A stretch of DNA of 64,000 nucleotides from Streptomyces sp. NBC_01283 (lineage in GTDB: Bacteria > Actinomycetota > Actinomycetes > Streptomycetales > Streptomycetaceae). Positions 7,896 through 16,749 of this stretch are shown one piece after another. Under the pieces are notes generated by a model, which made no database searches, was not told the origin of the DNA, and saw only the letters and a list, made by a program, of their open reading frames with translations. The stretch spans positions 4,866,001-4,930,000 of the forward strand of contig NZ_CP108430.1 in NCBI RefSeq assembly GCF_041435335.1, given 5' to 3'. The translations under genes and the position numbers were made by a program. Position 1 is the first letter of the stretch; every line of letters begins with the position of its first letter.

Positions 7896-10800
7896 CTACG
7901 CCACCCCCAGATTCACGTTGACGCCCTGTGTCCGCTTGAGCTTGACCAGGACCCGCTGCAGTTCCTTGCCGACGGCCACCGGGTCCATCGCTCCGTGCAC
8001 ATCGATCTGGATCTGGACGACCTGCCCGCCGACCCCGTTGGCCAGGGCGGGCCTGCCGAACACCGGGTAGATGCCGCCGATCTTCCCGCCCACCGCACGC
8101 AGTGCCGTGTTCAGTAGCGGCATGCGGTCGGTGAGCCCGTGCGCGAGGCCCTCGGTGGAGTGGCGGCCTACCTGCGCCATCACGGTGGATGGCGACCGGA
8201 TGCCGAGCGCCTTACGGATGGCCTTGTCCATACCCTTGGCGATCTTCAGCATCTGCTTTTCGATCGCCGATTGCTGCGAAGCCAGGCCTTTCAGGAAGCC
8301 GCGGCCCGCGTTCTTCCCCGAGTCGTACAGGGCATCGGCGCCAGACCGGCCGAGGCTCTCGGCCTGGTCATTGATCTTGAACTGGGTCGAGTTGATTTCC
8401 TTCAGCAGCTTCGACGACGACCCCGCCAGCGCCGACGCGTAGGCGTACCCCTCCTCCGGACCCATTTCCAAGATCTCGCGCAACATCGTTTTGTTGAGGC
8501 CGCGCTTGGCCAACGTCTTGATGTACGAGCTGAACGTCTTCATGCGCGCGAGACGCTGCTGCAGCTTGGAGTTGATGCCCGACGCCGAGACCTGCTCGTC
8601 GCCCTCGAACATCCCGCCCAGCGAGGCTGACTTCTTCGCGCCGACTCGCGTCGACTCCGCAAAATCTTTGGCCCGCTTGATCGTTGCAGTGAGGGCGTCG
8701 CGCTTGCTGGCCAGCGACAACAGGGTCTTGGTATGCCGGTTGACGTAGGAGACCAAGCGGTTGTCCTTCGACCCGGAGAAGGCCGACCAGATGTCCTTGG
8801 CCAGATCCTTGGACGTCGCCTTGATCTTGTCGCGGGACCCGGTCATACCTGAGATCAGGCCCTTGCCCACGTCGTTCGCCAGAGCCTTCGTGCGCTTCGA
8901 CGGGCTGGCGATCTGCAGCTCGTCTTTCATCCCGGTGATGACGACGGCCGCCATCGCCCGCGCCGCCTTGGCGACCAGGCCGTGCGAGGCGTCGATACCA
9001 CCGGCCAGGCCTTGGGCCACTGCGGCGCCGGCGCCACCCGTCCCGAGCGTGCCCATGCCGATCTTGCCGTCGTTGATCGCGCGCAGCAGCGGCAGATTCC
9101 GGGCCGTCTGCCGCGCGTTGACCACGAACTCCTTGGCCGACAGCCACGGAGCGAACACCGAGTCGGAGGTCCCGGTGCCAGGCCCCTCGACCAGGCCGCC
9201 GCCGGCGTAGCCCTTGCCGCGGTGCGCGAAATCGCCGCCGGTGTACAAGCCGCCGGTCTTGCCGGTGATGTCGTGCTGGCTGCGACCGCTGAGGTACTTC
9301 TTTTGGTACGTGTGGATCGTGGCGATCGTCGTCTTGCGGAACACGGTGATGGTGACGGTCCGATTGCGCAGGGAGGCGATAGCCCGGGATACCGAGCCGA
9401 TCGCACCCAGGGCCTGGCCGTTCTTCGTGTAGACCTGCGTGCGTCCGTCCTTCAGCGTCCGCGTCTTGAGGCCTACCGCTTCCAGGGCCCGGATCGCGGC
9501 GCCGTTCAGCGTCGCCACCTTGACCGACTTGGCGCCGGGGGTCTTCTTGATCGCGGCCTGCACGGACTCAAGGCCGGCGACCGCCTGCTTGCGCTCCAGC
9601 TTGACCAGCGTCTTGATCTCGCCGGGGGCGCCGAGCAGGGTGTTGACGTACTCCTTGGCCTTCTGCTTGTTGCCGTCGAATGCCTGCGTGGCCAGCCGCA
9701 TCATCGAGCCACGCAGCTTGTCGGACTTGCGCGTCATCGACCCGAGCGAGTCACCAGCGGCCAATCCCGAGGTGACCATCTCGTCGTGCGCCTTGGCCAC
9801 CTGCGACATGGCGGTGCCGTTCTTGCGGCCCGCGTCCGTGCTGATGTCGAGCGTCGCGCCGTTCTCCTTGAACGACTTCGTCAGGTTGTCGATCGCACCC
9901 TCGAACGCGATCTGCCCGTCGTAGGCCGAGCGGTTGACATCGTTCAGGGCGACGATGGACTGCCGCAATCCCTCGGCCGCCATCTTCTGGCCGTCGAGCT
10001 TGGCCTGCACGTCCTGCGCCTTGGAGCCGAAGATGCCCATCGCGTCGGCCGTAATCTTCTGCTCGAGCGCGAGATCGGCCAGCTTCTTGTCGTAGCCGTC
10101 CAGGGACTCCCGGAACTTCTTGGCGTTCTCGGGACTCAGGCCCTTCATCATGTGGTCGAGCGCGGCCTTGGCGAGCTTGGCGTTGCCGTTGCTGACCAGC
10201 TTGGACAGTGCGTCATCGGCGGCGTCCGTCTTCTTGGCGAACTCCTCGGAGGCGTCGCCGCCGTCGAGGAACCCGCCCGTGATGTCGGCGCCCCAGTTGT
10301 TGATCGACTCGACCGTGCTGGGGTTGGTGACCTTGCCGATCAAATCGTTGAGCTTCCCGAAGTCCTTGCCGAACTGCGCGGCCACATAGCCGGAAGCCTT
10401 GCCGGTGCGCCCCAGGTTTCCCAGCGACGTGGACAGCCTGTCGACGTCCGGCGGGGCGGACTTGCCGATGTTGCTCAGCTTGGTGACGGCCAGGACCAGC
10501 AGGCCCACGCCGAGTGCGGCGACGTTCAGCTTCGCCGCACGCGACAGCCCGGCGAACGCGCCTGTGAGGCGCCCCACCACGCCTGTCGTTCCGGCCGCGC
10601 CCGTGCGCATCGCTGCCAGCTGGGTACCGAACGCGGCAGCCGCCGCGCTCGCCGCGCCCATGCCCGCGGCGGCCAGCTTCACCAGTCGCATCGCCACGGC
10701 CAGCTGCAGGAAGAGTGCGATGGCGCTGGGCGGTACGGCGGCCACGATGTTCGCCAGGACATCGATGGCCTGCAGCATGCCGACGCCGACCTCGGACCCG

Positions 10801-11702
10801 GCGCGCAGCACGTTCATCAGTGCGGTGCCCACGTTCTGCAGGATGTTGCCGACCGTCGGGCCCTGGACTCGTGCCCAGTCCATGAACTCCCGCACGGTGC
10901 CGCCGGCCTGAGCCCCACCGCCGTTGTTGAGGCGGCCGAGCACGGAGACGACCTTGTCGTTCATGCGGGAGAGGGTGTTCGTGGTGAAGTCGGTGAAGCG
11001 CCGGTTCAGCCCGTCGAAGCCTGGCGAGGCCATCGCCCCGCCGATGATCGTCAGGAAGCGGTCGGTCTGGCCGCTCGCGCCCTTGACCAGCCCGGTCGTC
11101 TTGGGCAGCAGGGCGTTGACCAGGGCGACGCCCTTGGAGAAGGGAGCCATCGTGTCCCCGGCCAACGAGTCGGACCACGCCTGGTAGTCGTCCTTCAGCA
11201 CGCCGACCGCGGCCGCCGCCTTACGCGTCTCGGGCGGCAGCTTCGCCATCGACTGCGCGTACTCACGCTGCGCGGTGATGGCCGCCTCACTGTGGGCGCC
11301 GCTCTTCTCGACGGCGTCCTGGTAGCGCTTCTCTGCCTCCGCGGCTTCGGAGAGCTTGGCGATCTGCGGGCCCATCGCCGCACCCATCGCGCCGAGCGCC
11401 ACGGCCACCGCGCCCGCGCCCGCGGCGATCGGCAGCAGCGAGGCCGCAGCGGGGATGGCCGCCGGCGCCAGACTGAGCGCGGACTTCTTCACCGCGTCCA
11501 GGGCCTTGCTGCCCGCGTCCGCGTCCCGCGTCATGCCCGCCAGGCGGGTGGTGGTGCTGTTGCCCAGGCGGCGCATGGCCGCATCGCCCTGGACGGACAT
11601 CGCCAGCAGGCGACGGCCCAGCCGGTCGCTCGCGTCTCCCGCCCCGTTCAGGACGCGGGAGAGGTGATCGCGCCCGGTCAGGATGAAGTTCATCGACGTC
11701 AC
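7896..11702 (-). CDS. Tail tape measure protein
   Basis: 1268 residues, the longest gene in the prophage. It is helical and Ala/Lys-rich, with hydrophobic segments near 75-115 (LAPAAIPAAASLLPIAAGAG), 320-370 and 395-410. The C-terminal third carries glycine-rich turns and an ASPSKRTK / IRSPSTVM pair of repeats typical of siphovirus tape measures. The GTG start overlaps the stop of the -1 frameshifted chaperone product (GTGA), which supports the identification. It sets tail length and is assembled with the chaperones. No lysozyme or peptidase domain was seen. Confidence 0.93.
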   Translation of the reverse strand: MTSMNFILTGRDHLSRVLNGAGDASDRLGRRLLAMSVQGDAAMRRLGNSTTTRLAGMTRDADAGSKALDAVKKSALSLAPAAIPAAASLLPIAAGAGAVAVALGAMGAAMGPQIAKLSEAAEAEKRYQDAVEKSGAHSEAAITAQREYAQSMAKLPPETRKAAAAVGVLKDDYQAWSDSLAGDTMAPFSKGVALVNALLPKTTGLVKGASGQTDRFLTIIGGAMASPGFDGLNRRFTDFTTNTLSRMNDKVVSVLGRLNNGGGAQAGGTVREFMDWARVQGPTVGNILQNVGTALMNVLRAGSEVGVGMLQAIDVLANIVAAVPPSAIALFLQLAVAMRLVKLAAAGMGAASAAAAAFGTQLAAMRTGAAGTTGVVGRLTGAFAGLSRAAKLNVAALGVGLLVLAVTKLSNIGKSAPPDVDRLSTSLGNLGRTGKASGYVAAQFGKDFGKLNDLIGKVTNPSTVESINNWGADITGGFLDGGDASEEFAKKTDAADDALSKLVSNGNAKLAKAALDHMMKGLSPENAKKFRESLDGYDKKLADLALEQKITADAMGIFGSKAQDVQAKLDGQKMAAEGLRQSIVALNDVNRSAYDGQIAFEGAIDNLTKSFKENGATLDISTDAGRKNGTAMSQVAKAHDEMVTSGLAAGDSLGSMTRKSDKLRGSMMRLATQAFDGNKQKAKEYVNTLLGAPGEIKTLVKLERKQAVAGLESVQAAIKKTPGAKSVKVATLNGAAIRALEAVGLKTRTLKDGRTQVYTKNGQALGAIGSVSRAIASLRNRTVTITVFRKTTIATIHTYQKKYLSGRSQHDITGKTGGLYTGGDFAHRGKGYAGGGLVEGPGTGTSDSVFAPWLSAKEFVVNARQTARNLPLLRAINDGKIGMGTLGTGGAGAAVAQGLAGGIDASHGLVAKAARAMAAVVITGMKDELQIASPSKRTKALANDVGKGLISGMTGSRDKIKATSKDLAKDIWSAFSGSKDNRLVSYVNRHTKTLLSLASKRDALTATIKRAKDFAESTRVGAKKSASLGGMFEGDEQVSASGINSKLQQRLARMKTFSSYIKTLAKRGLNKTMLREILEMGPEEGYAYASALAGSSSKLLKEINSTQFKINDQAESLGRSGADALYDSGKNAGRGFLKGLASQQSAIEKQMLKIAKGMDKAIRKALGIRSPSTVMAQVGRHSTEGLAHGLTDRMPLLNTALRAVGGKIGGIYPVFGRPALANGVGGQVVQIQIDVHGAMDPVAVGKELQRVLVKLKRTQGVNVNLGVA

Positions 11703-12348
11703 GACTCGCCGCCTTCCGTCTGCTGTGCCTGCTGGTAGGCGTCGATCCAGGCGATCAAGTTGTAGAAGTCGTCGACGATCAGGTCATCGACGGCTGCGGG
11801 AGGGGTGTTGCAGAGATGGGCGAGGAGTCCGAGGTAGGTGTCTCGGGCGTACTGGACGTCGGGTTCGATTTCGCGTTGGGCTCCACCGGGGGCGTCTGCT
11901 CCGGTGCCGCGTCCGGCTGCTCGGCGGGCGCCTCTTTTGGGCCGGCCATCGCAGCGGCGATCTGCGCGCGGGCGAACTCGGGATCGATGGCCGCCCCCGC
12001 GATCTCGTCCAGCGCGCCCCGGACCGCATCCCAGTCCGCGTCGGGGTCCTCGGCCATCACCTCGGCCGCGCCCTGGATGTAGTCGCGGACCTCGGTGTTG
12101 TCCATGCGGGTGACCAGCTCGGTGATGCCGGGGTCGAACTCGGCCCAGCGCAGCGAGGGGTTGGCCCGCTTCTTGATGACCCAGGCGATACCGCGCATCG
12201 CGTCGAGATCCTCGACCGCAAGACCCTGCTTGATCTCGCCCCACTTCATGTCGATGGTGCGCTGCACGATGCTGACCTCGGACACCTTGAGGGTCTGGGC
12301 GTCGTACTGCTCGGCCTCGCCGCCCGCGGGCGTGTAGACGATGATCAA
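11699..12348 (-). CDS. Tail assembly chaperone, -1 frameshift fusion (gpG-T type)
   Basis: Reading switches at the slippery heptamer 11935-11941. About 138 residues come from the first frame and 78 from the second, giving about 216 in total. The second part (ARDTYLGLLAHLCNTPPAAV, then LIVDDFYNLIAWIDAYQQA) has the helical look of T-type chaperone extensions. It stays open from before the heptamer to a TGA that overlaps the tape measure GTG. There is no plausible independent start for the second part. In lambda-like phages the minor frameshift product loads the tape measure for tail assembly. Confidence 0.83.
11779..12348 (-). CDS. Tail assembly chaperone, unshifted product (gpG type)
   Basis: 189 residues in the zero frame, ending in a Pro/Thr/Ser-rich tail. 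The start is most likely TTG at 12348 (LIIVYTPAGG), with AGGAG about five bases upstream and 8 bases after the previous stop; no ATG or GTG is better placed. Core text such as VQRTIDMKWGEIKQGLAVED is typical of the helical chaperone upstream of tape measures. It precedes the tape measure gene and shares its N-terminal 138 residues with the frameshift fusion. Confidence 0.8.
   Translation of the reverse strand: MIIVYTPAGGEAEQYDAQTLKVSEVSIVQRTIDMKWGEIKQGLAVEDLDAMRGIAWVIKKRANPSLRWAEFDPGITELVTRMDNTEVRDYIQGAAEVMAEDPDADWDAVRGALDEIAGAAIDPEFARAQIAAAMAGPKEAPAEQPDAAPEQTPPVEPNAKSNPTSSTPETPTSDSSPISATPLPQPSMT
11935..11941 (-). promoter_or_regulatory. Slippery heptamer for -1 ribosomal frameshift
   Basis: On the minus strand this reads C CCA AAA with the first C as third base of a GGC codon. 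This is exactly the X XXY YYZ phasing needed for -1 slippage (tRNA-Pro and tRNA-Lys re-pair on CCC AAA). Codon phase was checked from the TTG at 12348. The -1 frame stays open to the tape measure start. Confidence 0.82.
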
Positions 12349-12356
12349 GGCTGCTC

Positions 12357-12869
12357 CTATTCGAGTTGGCGGCGCACGTCGTCCAGGACGCGGGCGACCT
12401 CGCGCTGCATGCGCGGTGTGTGCTTGCGGACGGTGGAGTTCCACCAGGGCGGGGAGGCCGTCTGCGTGGCCCACCGCCTGCGGTTGCCGAACACCGGGTG
12501 GCGGATCCGCCCCGAGTTGATCGTGTCGGGCATGTTCTTCAGGTCCGGTGGCAGCTGGCTCTTGTCGACCCACACGCGGGCGCCCGCATCCCCGCTGGTG
12601 TTGCGGACGCTGATCCGGATGGCACCGGCGATCGTGGCGCGCAGCGGGCGCGTGGTCGGCGAGGGGCCACCGCGCTTGCCCGCCTTGCGGCCCTCGGAGC
12701 GGATGGGCAGGGCGCGGATCGTCTGCTGCAGGTCATCGCGCAACGGTTCGGCTGCGCGGCGCACACGGCGCTGCATGTTCGCCCGCAGGTTCTCGTTGCC
12801 CGCCGCGCGGAGTTTCCGCTGGAGTTCGATGAGTTGGCCGGTGCCCAGAATGCGCACATCGCTGACCAC
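12357..12869 (-). CDS. HK97 gp10-like tail completion/neck protein
   Basis: 170 residues, strongly basic. The helical N-terminus (LIELQRKLRAAGNENLRANM) and the C-terminal block with HPVFGNRRRWATQTASPPWW are typical of phage proteins of the HK97 gp10 type. It lies between the tail tube gene and the chaperones. It probably acts at the head-tail interface or as a tail terminator during assembly. The start, 8 bases after the tube gene stop, is an ATG-type start with no competitor. Confidence 0.75.
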   Translation of the reverse strand: MVSDVRILGTGQLIELQRKLRAAGNENLRANMQRRVRRAAEPLRDDLQQTIRALPIRSEGRKAGKRGGPSPTTRPLRATIAGAIRISVRNTSGDAGARVWVDKSQLPPDLKNMPDTINSGRIRHPVFGNRRRWATQTASPPWWNSTVRKHTPRMQREVARVLDDVRRQLE

Positions 12870-12877
12870 CGGTCACC

Positions 12878-13864
12878 TCACAGCGTGATGTCGGTCGACA
12901 TGTACTCGATCTTGAACGGGTTCGTGCCGTCGAACAATCCGACGTAGTTGAAACTCGGCTTGACCACGCCGAAGCCGTCGACGACCGGGGGGCCCTCGTC
13001 GAGGTGGATCGCAGGCAGGACGACCCGGAACGTCTGGTAGTGGGTGGCGGCGATCAGCGGGCCGACGAATTCCCAGACGAGGCTGGTCGCGCCGTCGGAG
13101 GTGTGCAGGTCATCCAGCATCGTCGCGACGTAGTCCGACTCCAGGGTGCCGCTCACCTTCACCTGGTCGTTGCTGATCGGCTCCTTCTTCAACCCCGACT
13201 GCCCGGCGTAGAAACGCTCGGTCTCCTGCGGCCGTTCGATCTTGCAGGACACCTTGCGGATCCCGTCCAGCGCCGTCTCTGTGCCGTAGGCGCCGGTCTT
13301 CACCGCCATCTGCCCGAAGTGGAACGGCGACATCGCCGAGTAGGACGCCGCCGCGAGCGCCGAGCTCTCCTCGACGTCCTTGCCGTCGATCTCGAAACTG
13401 CCGGTGAGCATGCCGCCCACCTCGCACGAAAACTCACCGCTGGTGACCTTGCAGCCCAGAAAGTTCTTCCGGGTCACCGTGCCCGTCGTGAGCGGAACAC
13501 CCTTCTGGATCGTCAGGCTCTTGCCCGCCGTATCCGCCAGAGTGTGCGTCTGCAGGTACGCTGCCGTCGCCGCCTGCTGCACCGGGGTCACCGACGTGCC
13601 CATCAGCGCCTGCAGCAGCACGCCCATGGACTTGTTGGTGACCTCGAATTCGATGCTCCCCGAGGCCTCCCGCCGGGTCAGCACGCGCCGCGAGGACAAT
13701 GCGATCAGGCGGCCGGCCGCGATGCCCGCGGACTGCGCCGTGGTCTTCTTGAGGACCAGCGATTCCTTGGTGAACTCGATGAACTTCGTCGGCGCCACGT
13801 AGGTGCCATACGTCACCTCGGGCGCAATGCCCATCTGTGCGCCGAGACCGGAACCGATCGCCAT
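12878..13864 (-). CDS. Major tail tube protein
   Basis: 328 residues, starting MAIGSGLGAQMGIAPEVTYG, a start I recognise from tail tube subunits of Streptomyces siphophages (YGTYVAPTKFIEFTKESL). It is beta-rich, with GSFEIDGKDVEE and SCKIERPQE segments. An in-frame extension upstream to 14044 runs through the preceding small gene and was rejected. It is placed before the gp10-like and chaperone genes, exactly where the tube gene is expected. Confidence 0.85.
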   Translation of the reverse strand: MAIGSGLGAQMGIAPEVTYGTYVAPTKFIEFTKESLVLKKTTAQSAGIAAGRLIALSSRRVLTRREASGSIEFEVTNKSMGVLLQALMGTSVTPVQQAATAAYLQTHTLADTAGKSLTIQKGVPLTTGTVTRKNFLGCKVTSGEFSCEVGGMLTGSFEIDGKDVEESSALAAASYSAMSPFHFGQMAVKTGAYGTETALDGIRKVSCKIERPQETERFYAGQSGLKKEPISNDQVKVSGTLESDYVATMLDDLHTSDGATSLVWEFVGPLIAATHYQTFRVVLPAIHLDEGPPVVDGFGVVKPSFNYVGLFDGTNPFKIEYMSTDITL

Positions 13865-13865
13865 G

Positions 13866-14093
13866 TCAGACCTCGTCCTTCTGCGGCTTGACCGCGCTCT
13901 TCCGCATCGGCAGCAGCGGCGCCGACGTCGGCTCTTCCTTGGGCTCTTCGACGGACTCCCACGTCTGCGGCTGGCAGACGTAGCCCTCGAAGCGGTCGTC
14001 GGGGATTTCGACGACCTCGTCCGGCTCGACGACCCGGTCGCCAAGTTCGGGCACGGTCACCGTCTCGGGACCGATGAAGCGCACACGCGCCAT
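13866..14093 (-). CDS. Small phage connector-region protein
   Basis: 75 residues. A small beta domain (MARVRFIGPETVTVPELGDR, VVEPDEVVEIPD) is followed by a Glu/Pro/Lys tail. A GGAG-type site lies just upstream, and the stop is two bases before the tube gene start. Similar short proteins occur in the head-tail connector region of actinophages. Function unknown. Confidence 0.65.
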   Translation of the reverse strand: MARVRFIGPETVTVPELGDRVVEPDEVVEIPDDRFEGYVCQPQTWESVEEPKEEPTSAPLLPMRKSAVKPQKDEV

Positions 14094-14117
14094 GGCAGTA
14101 CTCCTTGATGGGGTGGA

Positions 14118-14582
14118 TCAGATACGGGCGCGGCAGGCGACCGTGAACGCGAGACCGCAGATGGCGCCCTCGCTGTGTGACTGGGTCAGGTCCCCGGCTG
14201 TGAGCTCCGACCACAGGACGGTGCCGTTCAGGGTCGGAGCTTCCGGTGCGGCATCGGTGCCGCGCAGCGCCTGCTCGACCTCGCCGACCAGCGTGAAGAC
14301 GTCGCTACGACGAAAGGCCATGTCCTTGTCGCCGCCCCGCGATTCGGCGTAGCAGGCGATCGCGAACGACTCGTCGCGCAGGCGCGCCCCCGCAGAGGCG
14401 AACTCCTGCTCCAGTCCGACAGCCGATTCGCCAGCCGGTGACCAGCCGATATGGATCCGGCGCCGACTGGTCAGATTCACCGCGGTCGGCCCGTCCACGA
14501 TGGCCACCTCGTCCAGCGCGGGCCGGGCACGCAGGATCGCCAGCAGGGCCTCGATCGCGGCGGGAACTCGGGAGGTCTGCAT
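14118..14582 (-). CDS. Head-tail joining / tail terminator-like protein
   Basis: 154 residues. The N-terminal helix (VPAAIEALLAILRARPALDE), the central beta segment with RRRIHIGWSP, and a C-terminus reading GLAFTVACRARI have the architecture of the tail terminator/completion proteins between connector and tube genes. It starts directly after the connector gene stop (14583). Assignment is from position and fold pattern only. Confidence 0.65.
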   Translation of the reverse strand: MQTSRVPAAIEALLAILRARPALDEVAIVDGPTAVNLTSRRRIHIGWSPAGESAVGLEQEFASAGARLRDESFAIACYAESRGGDKDMAFRRSDVFTLVGEVEQALRGTDAAPEAPTLNGTVLWSELTAGDLTQSHSEGAICGLAFTVACRARI

Positions 14583-15137
14583 CTAAGCCACCCCCGGCGG
14601 AACCTTGTACGGCTCCAGCAGCTGCAGCACGCGGTTGGGAATCGCGTATCCCCAGCCGGGCGTCGGCTCGGTCACGCTCCAGTCGTCCCCGCCCCCGACG
14701 CTGGCCAGACCACGCGACGCCCCGTACTGGGTGCGCCACAGGTGCTGCAGCAGGATCCGGGCGGCGAGGTTGATGGTGGGCGGTACGGTGCCGCGGCCAG
14801 CCGTATAGGTGACCAGCCACAGCGTCCCGGCGAACGAGCCACCCCGGTAGCGAACGATGCCGGGCGTGCCGTCCAGGACCAGCGCATCCAGGTCCAGGGC
14901 GTCGCCCGCCTCGACGGCCGGGGCCACGGACACCAGGGCCACGGCCGGAACGTGGGACAGGCACAGAGAGGCGCTGCGGCCCTCGATCGTCTCGGTGAAC
15001 TCCCGCGTCTCGACGGGGCCCACGTGCCGTTCGATCGCCGCGGTGAGCGCCTCGACGTACACGCCCAGCTCCGCGTCGTCGCCGGTGCCGTCGATGTCGA
15101 GCTGGGCCTTGGCTTCGGCGAGGGTGAGCAGCGCCAT
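14583..15137 (-). CDS. Head-tail connector protein (gp6/gp15-like)
   Basis: 184 residues. It begins MALLTLAEAKAQLDIDGTGD, a typical start of phage head-tail adaptors (LAEAKAQL plus DDAELGVYVEALTAAIERHV). The central beta-sheet holds VTYTAGRGTVPPTI, and a following helix (INLAARILLQHLWRTQYG) is also characteristic of the family. It lies three genes after capsid and would form the first connector ring below the portal. Confidence 0.82.
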   Translation of the reverse strand: MALLTLAEAKAQLDIDGTGDDAELGVYVEALTAAIERHVGPVETREFTETIEGRSASLCLSHVPAVALVSVAPAVEAGDALDLDALVLDGTPGIVRYRGGSFAGTLWLVTYTAGRGTVPPTINLAARILLQHLWRTQYGASRGLASVGGGDDWSVTEPTPGWGYAIPNRVLQLLEPYKVPPGVA

Positions 15138-15148
15138 GGTGCCCCGCC

Positions 15149-15382
15149 TTACTTCTCGACGGTGGACTTCGTCATGGGCTTGCGGCGGCCGGTGGCCTTC
15201 TCGGGCTCGGCGGGGTTGGCCGCGTTCTCTTCGGCCGGTTCCTCGCCGTCGTGCTCCTCGGCCAGGCCTGCGGCGATCATCTGCCCGGCCTCGTCGTCGG
15301 GCAGTTCGACCGCCCCGCCGCGCTCGGGCCAGGGCTGGCCGTCGCGGGTTCCGGAGATCGTCACCTTCATGCGGACACGCAT
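15149..15382 (-). CDS. Small acidic phage protein after the capsid gene
   Basis: 77 residues. A short beta start (MKVTISGTRDGQPWPERGGA) is followed by an acidic Ala/Glu/Pro-rich low-complexity tail ending in lysines (RRKPMTKSTVEK). AGAGGA is six bases upstream of the ATG at 15382. Such acidic small proteins follow capsid genes in many actinophages; role unknown. Confidence 0.65.
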   Translation of the reverse strand: MRVRMKVTISGTRDGQPWPERGGAVELPDDEAGQMIAAGLAEEHDGEEPAEENAANPAEPEKATGRRKPMTKSTVEK

Positions 15383-15446
15383 GTCGTTCCTCTCAAGGGG
15401 TGCGACGGGCGGCCGCCATCCGACGGCCGCCCTGGGTGCGGGTGGA

Positions 15447-16661
15447 TCAGGACGCCCCGCCGGTGAAGACCTTCACCGCGCCGGTCTGGTCGATGAGCAG
15501 ACCGTCCGCGCGGATGATCGCCCGGAAGGTCACCAGGTCGGAGTTGAACGCGTAGTCGTCGGAGCGCTCGAAGCGCACCCCGCCCGCCAGGCGGACGAAG
15601 TACTGCGAGAAGTCACCGAAGGCCACCGACTTCGCGGACAGCGCCGGGGCGGCGACGTTCGGGTCTGTGTTGACCGGCTTGCCGAGCAGGGTGTCCGGGG
15701 CGCCGACCTGGATGGAGGGCTGCCACAGGTACTGGCCCTGGCCGTCCTTGAGCTTGCGGGCCGCGCCGAGGCTGGAGTCCCGCATCAGCCAGCCGCACGA
15801 GGTGCTGTTCCGGTAAGGGGCGATCACCGAGTAGTAGAGGTCGATGAGGTTGTCCGCCGTGAACGCGCCGACCACCGCGGTGCCGCCGGTCACGCCGGCC
15901 GATGCCGAGGTGATGACGCCGGTCGGCTTGGACGAGCCGTCGCCGGTGATGGCGTGAGCGCCGAACGCGTTACCCAGCGCGCGGCCGGCCTGCATGGCGA
16001 GGTAGCCCTCGAGGTCGACGCCGGTGTCGGTGAGCAGCTCGCTGGACGCCTGCAGCAGGACGCCGTACTTGTAGGCGCCCAGGGCGCGCTTGGCGAACGC
16101 CGGGTCCGACTCGGTCAGCGTTCCGGCCTCGGCGGTGAGCGCGGCGCTGGAGTGCGCGGTGGTCACCGGGATCTCGATGGTCTCGCCGGACGAGGTGTTG
16201 AGGACGGTCGGCCCGGCCATCATCACGCCGGACACCTCGATGAGGTGCGCCATCAGCTGGCCGTAGAACGTGGTCGGGACGGTGTTGCCGCCCGCGGTCG
16301 CCGAGCTCTTGACGAGGTCACGGAAGGCGACGCCGTCCGGCTTGGCGATGTCGATGCCGCGCTGCTCGCCGCGCGCCCAGCGCCGCAGTTCCGAGTCCGT
16401 CTCGGTCTTGCGCTCCTGCTCCTGCGGCTTGGACAGCAGACCGGCGAACGCCGCCTCGGCGTCCTTGGTGCGCTGCTCGGCCTCGGTCAGGTCCTTCACG
16501 CGGGCATCGATCTTGTCGAGGTCCCCGTTCAGCGCCTGATAGCTGGACTCCTCCTCGGCGGTCAGGTCGCGCTTGTCGGCCTCGGCCGCATCCAGGAGCG
16601 CCTTGGTCTGCTCCCAGATGTTCGCGCGGCGCTCCTGCAGCGCCTTGATGTGTGAACTCAC
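15447..16661 (-). CDS. Major capsid protein, HK97 fold
   Basis: 404 residues. The N-terminal coiled delta domain (about 1-95: RANIWEQTKALLDAAEADKR, LDKIDARVKDLTEAEQR) would be removed by the prohead protease. The mature HK97 fold follows, with landmarks VPTTFYGQLMAHLIEVSGVM, LTAEAGTLTESDPAF and GYLAMQAGRALGNAFGAHAI. The GTG at 16661 is preceded by GGAGGG. The scaffold is fused as the delta domain, so no separate scaffold gene is expected, and none is seen. Confidence 0.93.
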   Translation of the reverse strand: MSSHIKALQERRANIWEQTKALLDAAEADKRDLTAEEESSYQALNGDLDKIDARVKDLTEAEQRTKDAEAAFAGLLSKPQEQERKTETDSELRRWARGEQRGIDIAKPDGVAFRDLVKSSATAGGNTVPTTFYGQLMAHLIEVSGVMMAGPTVLNTSSGETIEIPVTTAHSSAALTAEAGTLTESDPAFAKRALGAYKYGVLLQASSELLTDTGVDLEGYLAMQAGRALGNAFGAHAITGDGSSKPTGVITSASAGVTGGTAVVGAFTADNLIDLYYSVIAPYRNSTSCGWLMRDSSLGAARKLKDGQGQYLWQPSIQVGAPDTLLGKPVNTDPNVAAPALSAKSVAFGDFSQYFVRLAGGVRFERSDDYAFNSDLVTFRAIIRADGLLIDQTGAVKVFTGGAS

Positions 16662-16671
16662 GTCGCCCTCC

Positions 16672-16716
16672 TGGGCATGACGAAGGCACCCTCGGCAAGT
16701 GGGCCGGGGTGCCTGG
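16672..16716 (-). terminator. Stem-loop between protease and capsid genes
   Basis: A 12-bp stem with one bulge (about 16685-16697 with 16702-16713) in the 88-base gap before the capsid gene. Its flank repeats CTGGGCATGACGAA seen at 1451. A stem-loop directly ahead of capsid may stabilise or process the transcript so that capsid outproduces portal and protease. Confidence 0.5.
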
Positions 16717-16749
16717 TGGGTGGGGTGTCGAGGTGGGGTTCGCCCTGCC

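Noticed and set aside
5694..8117. Very long open frame on the plus strand antisense to the tail gene
   Set aside because: High GC keeps antisense frames open; the composition is Arg/Gly/His-rich without domains, and the minus-strand gene has clear motifs. Similar antisense frames at 8982-11738, 43995-46613, 53335-56916 and 60028-62379 were rejected for the same reason.
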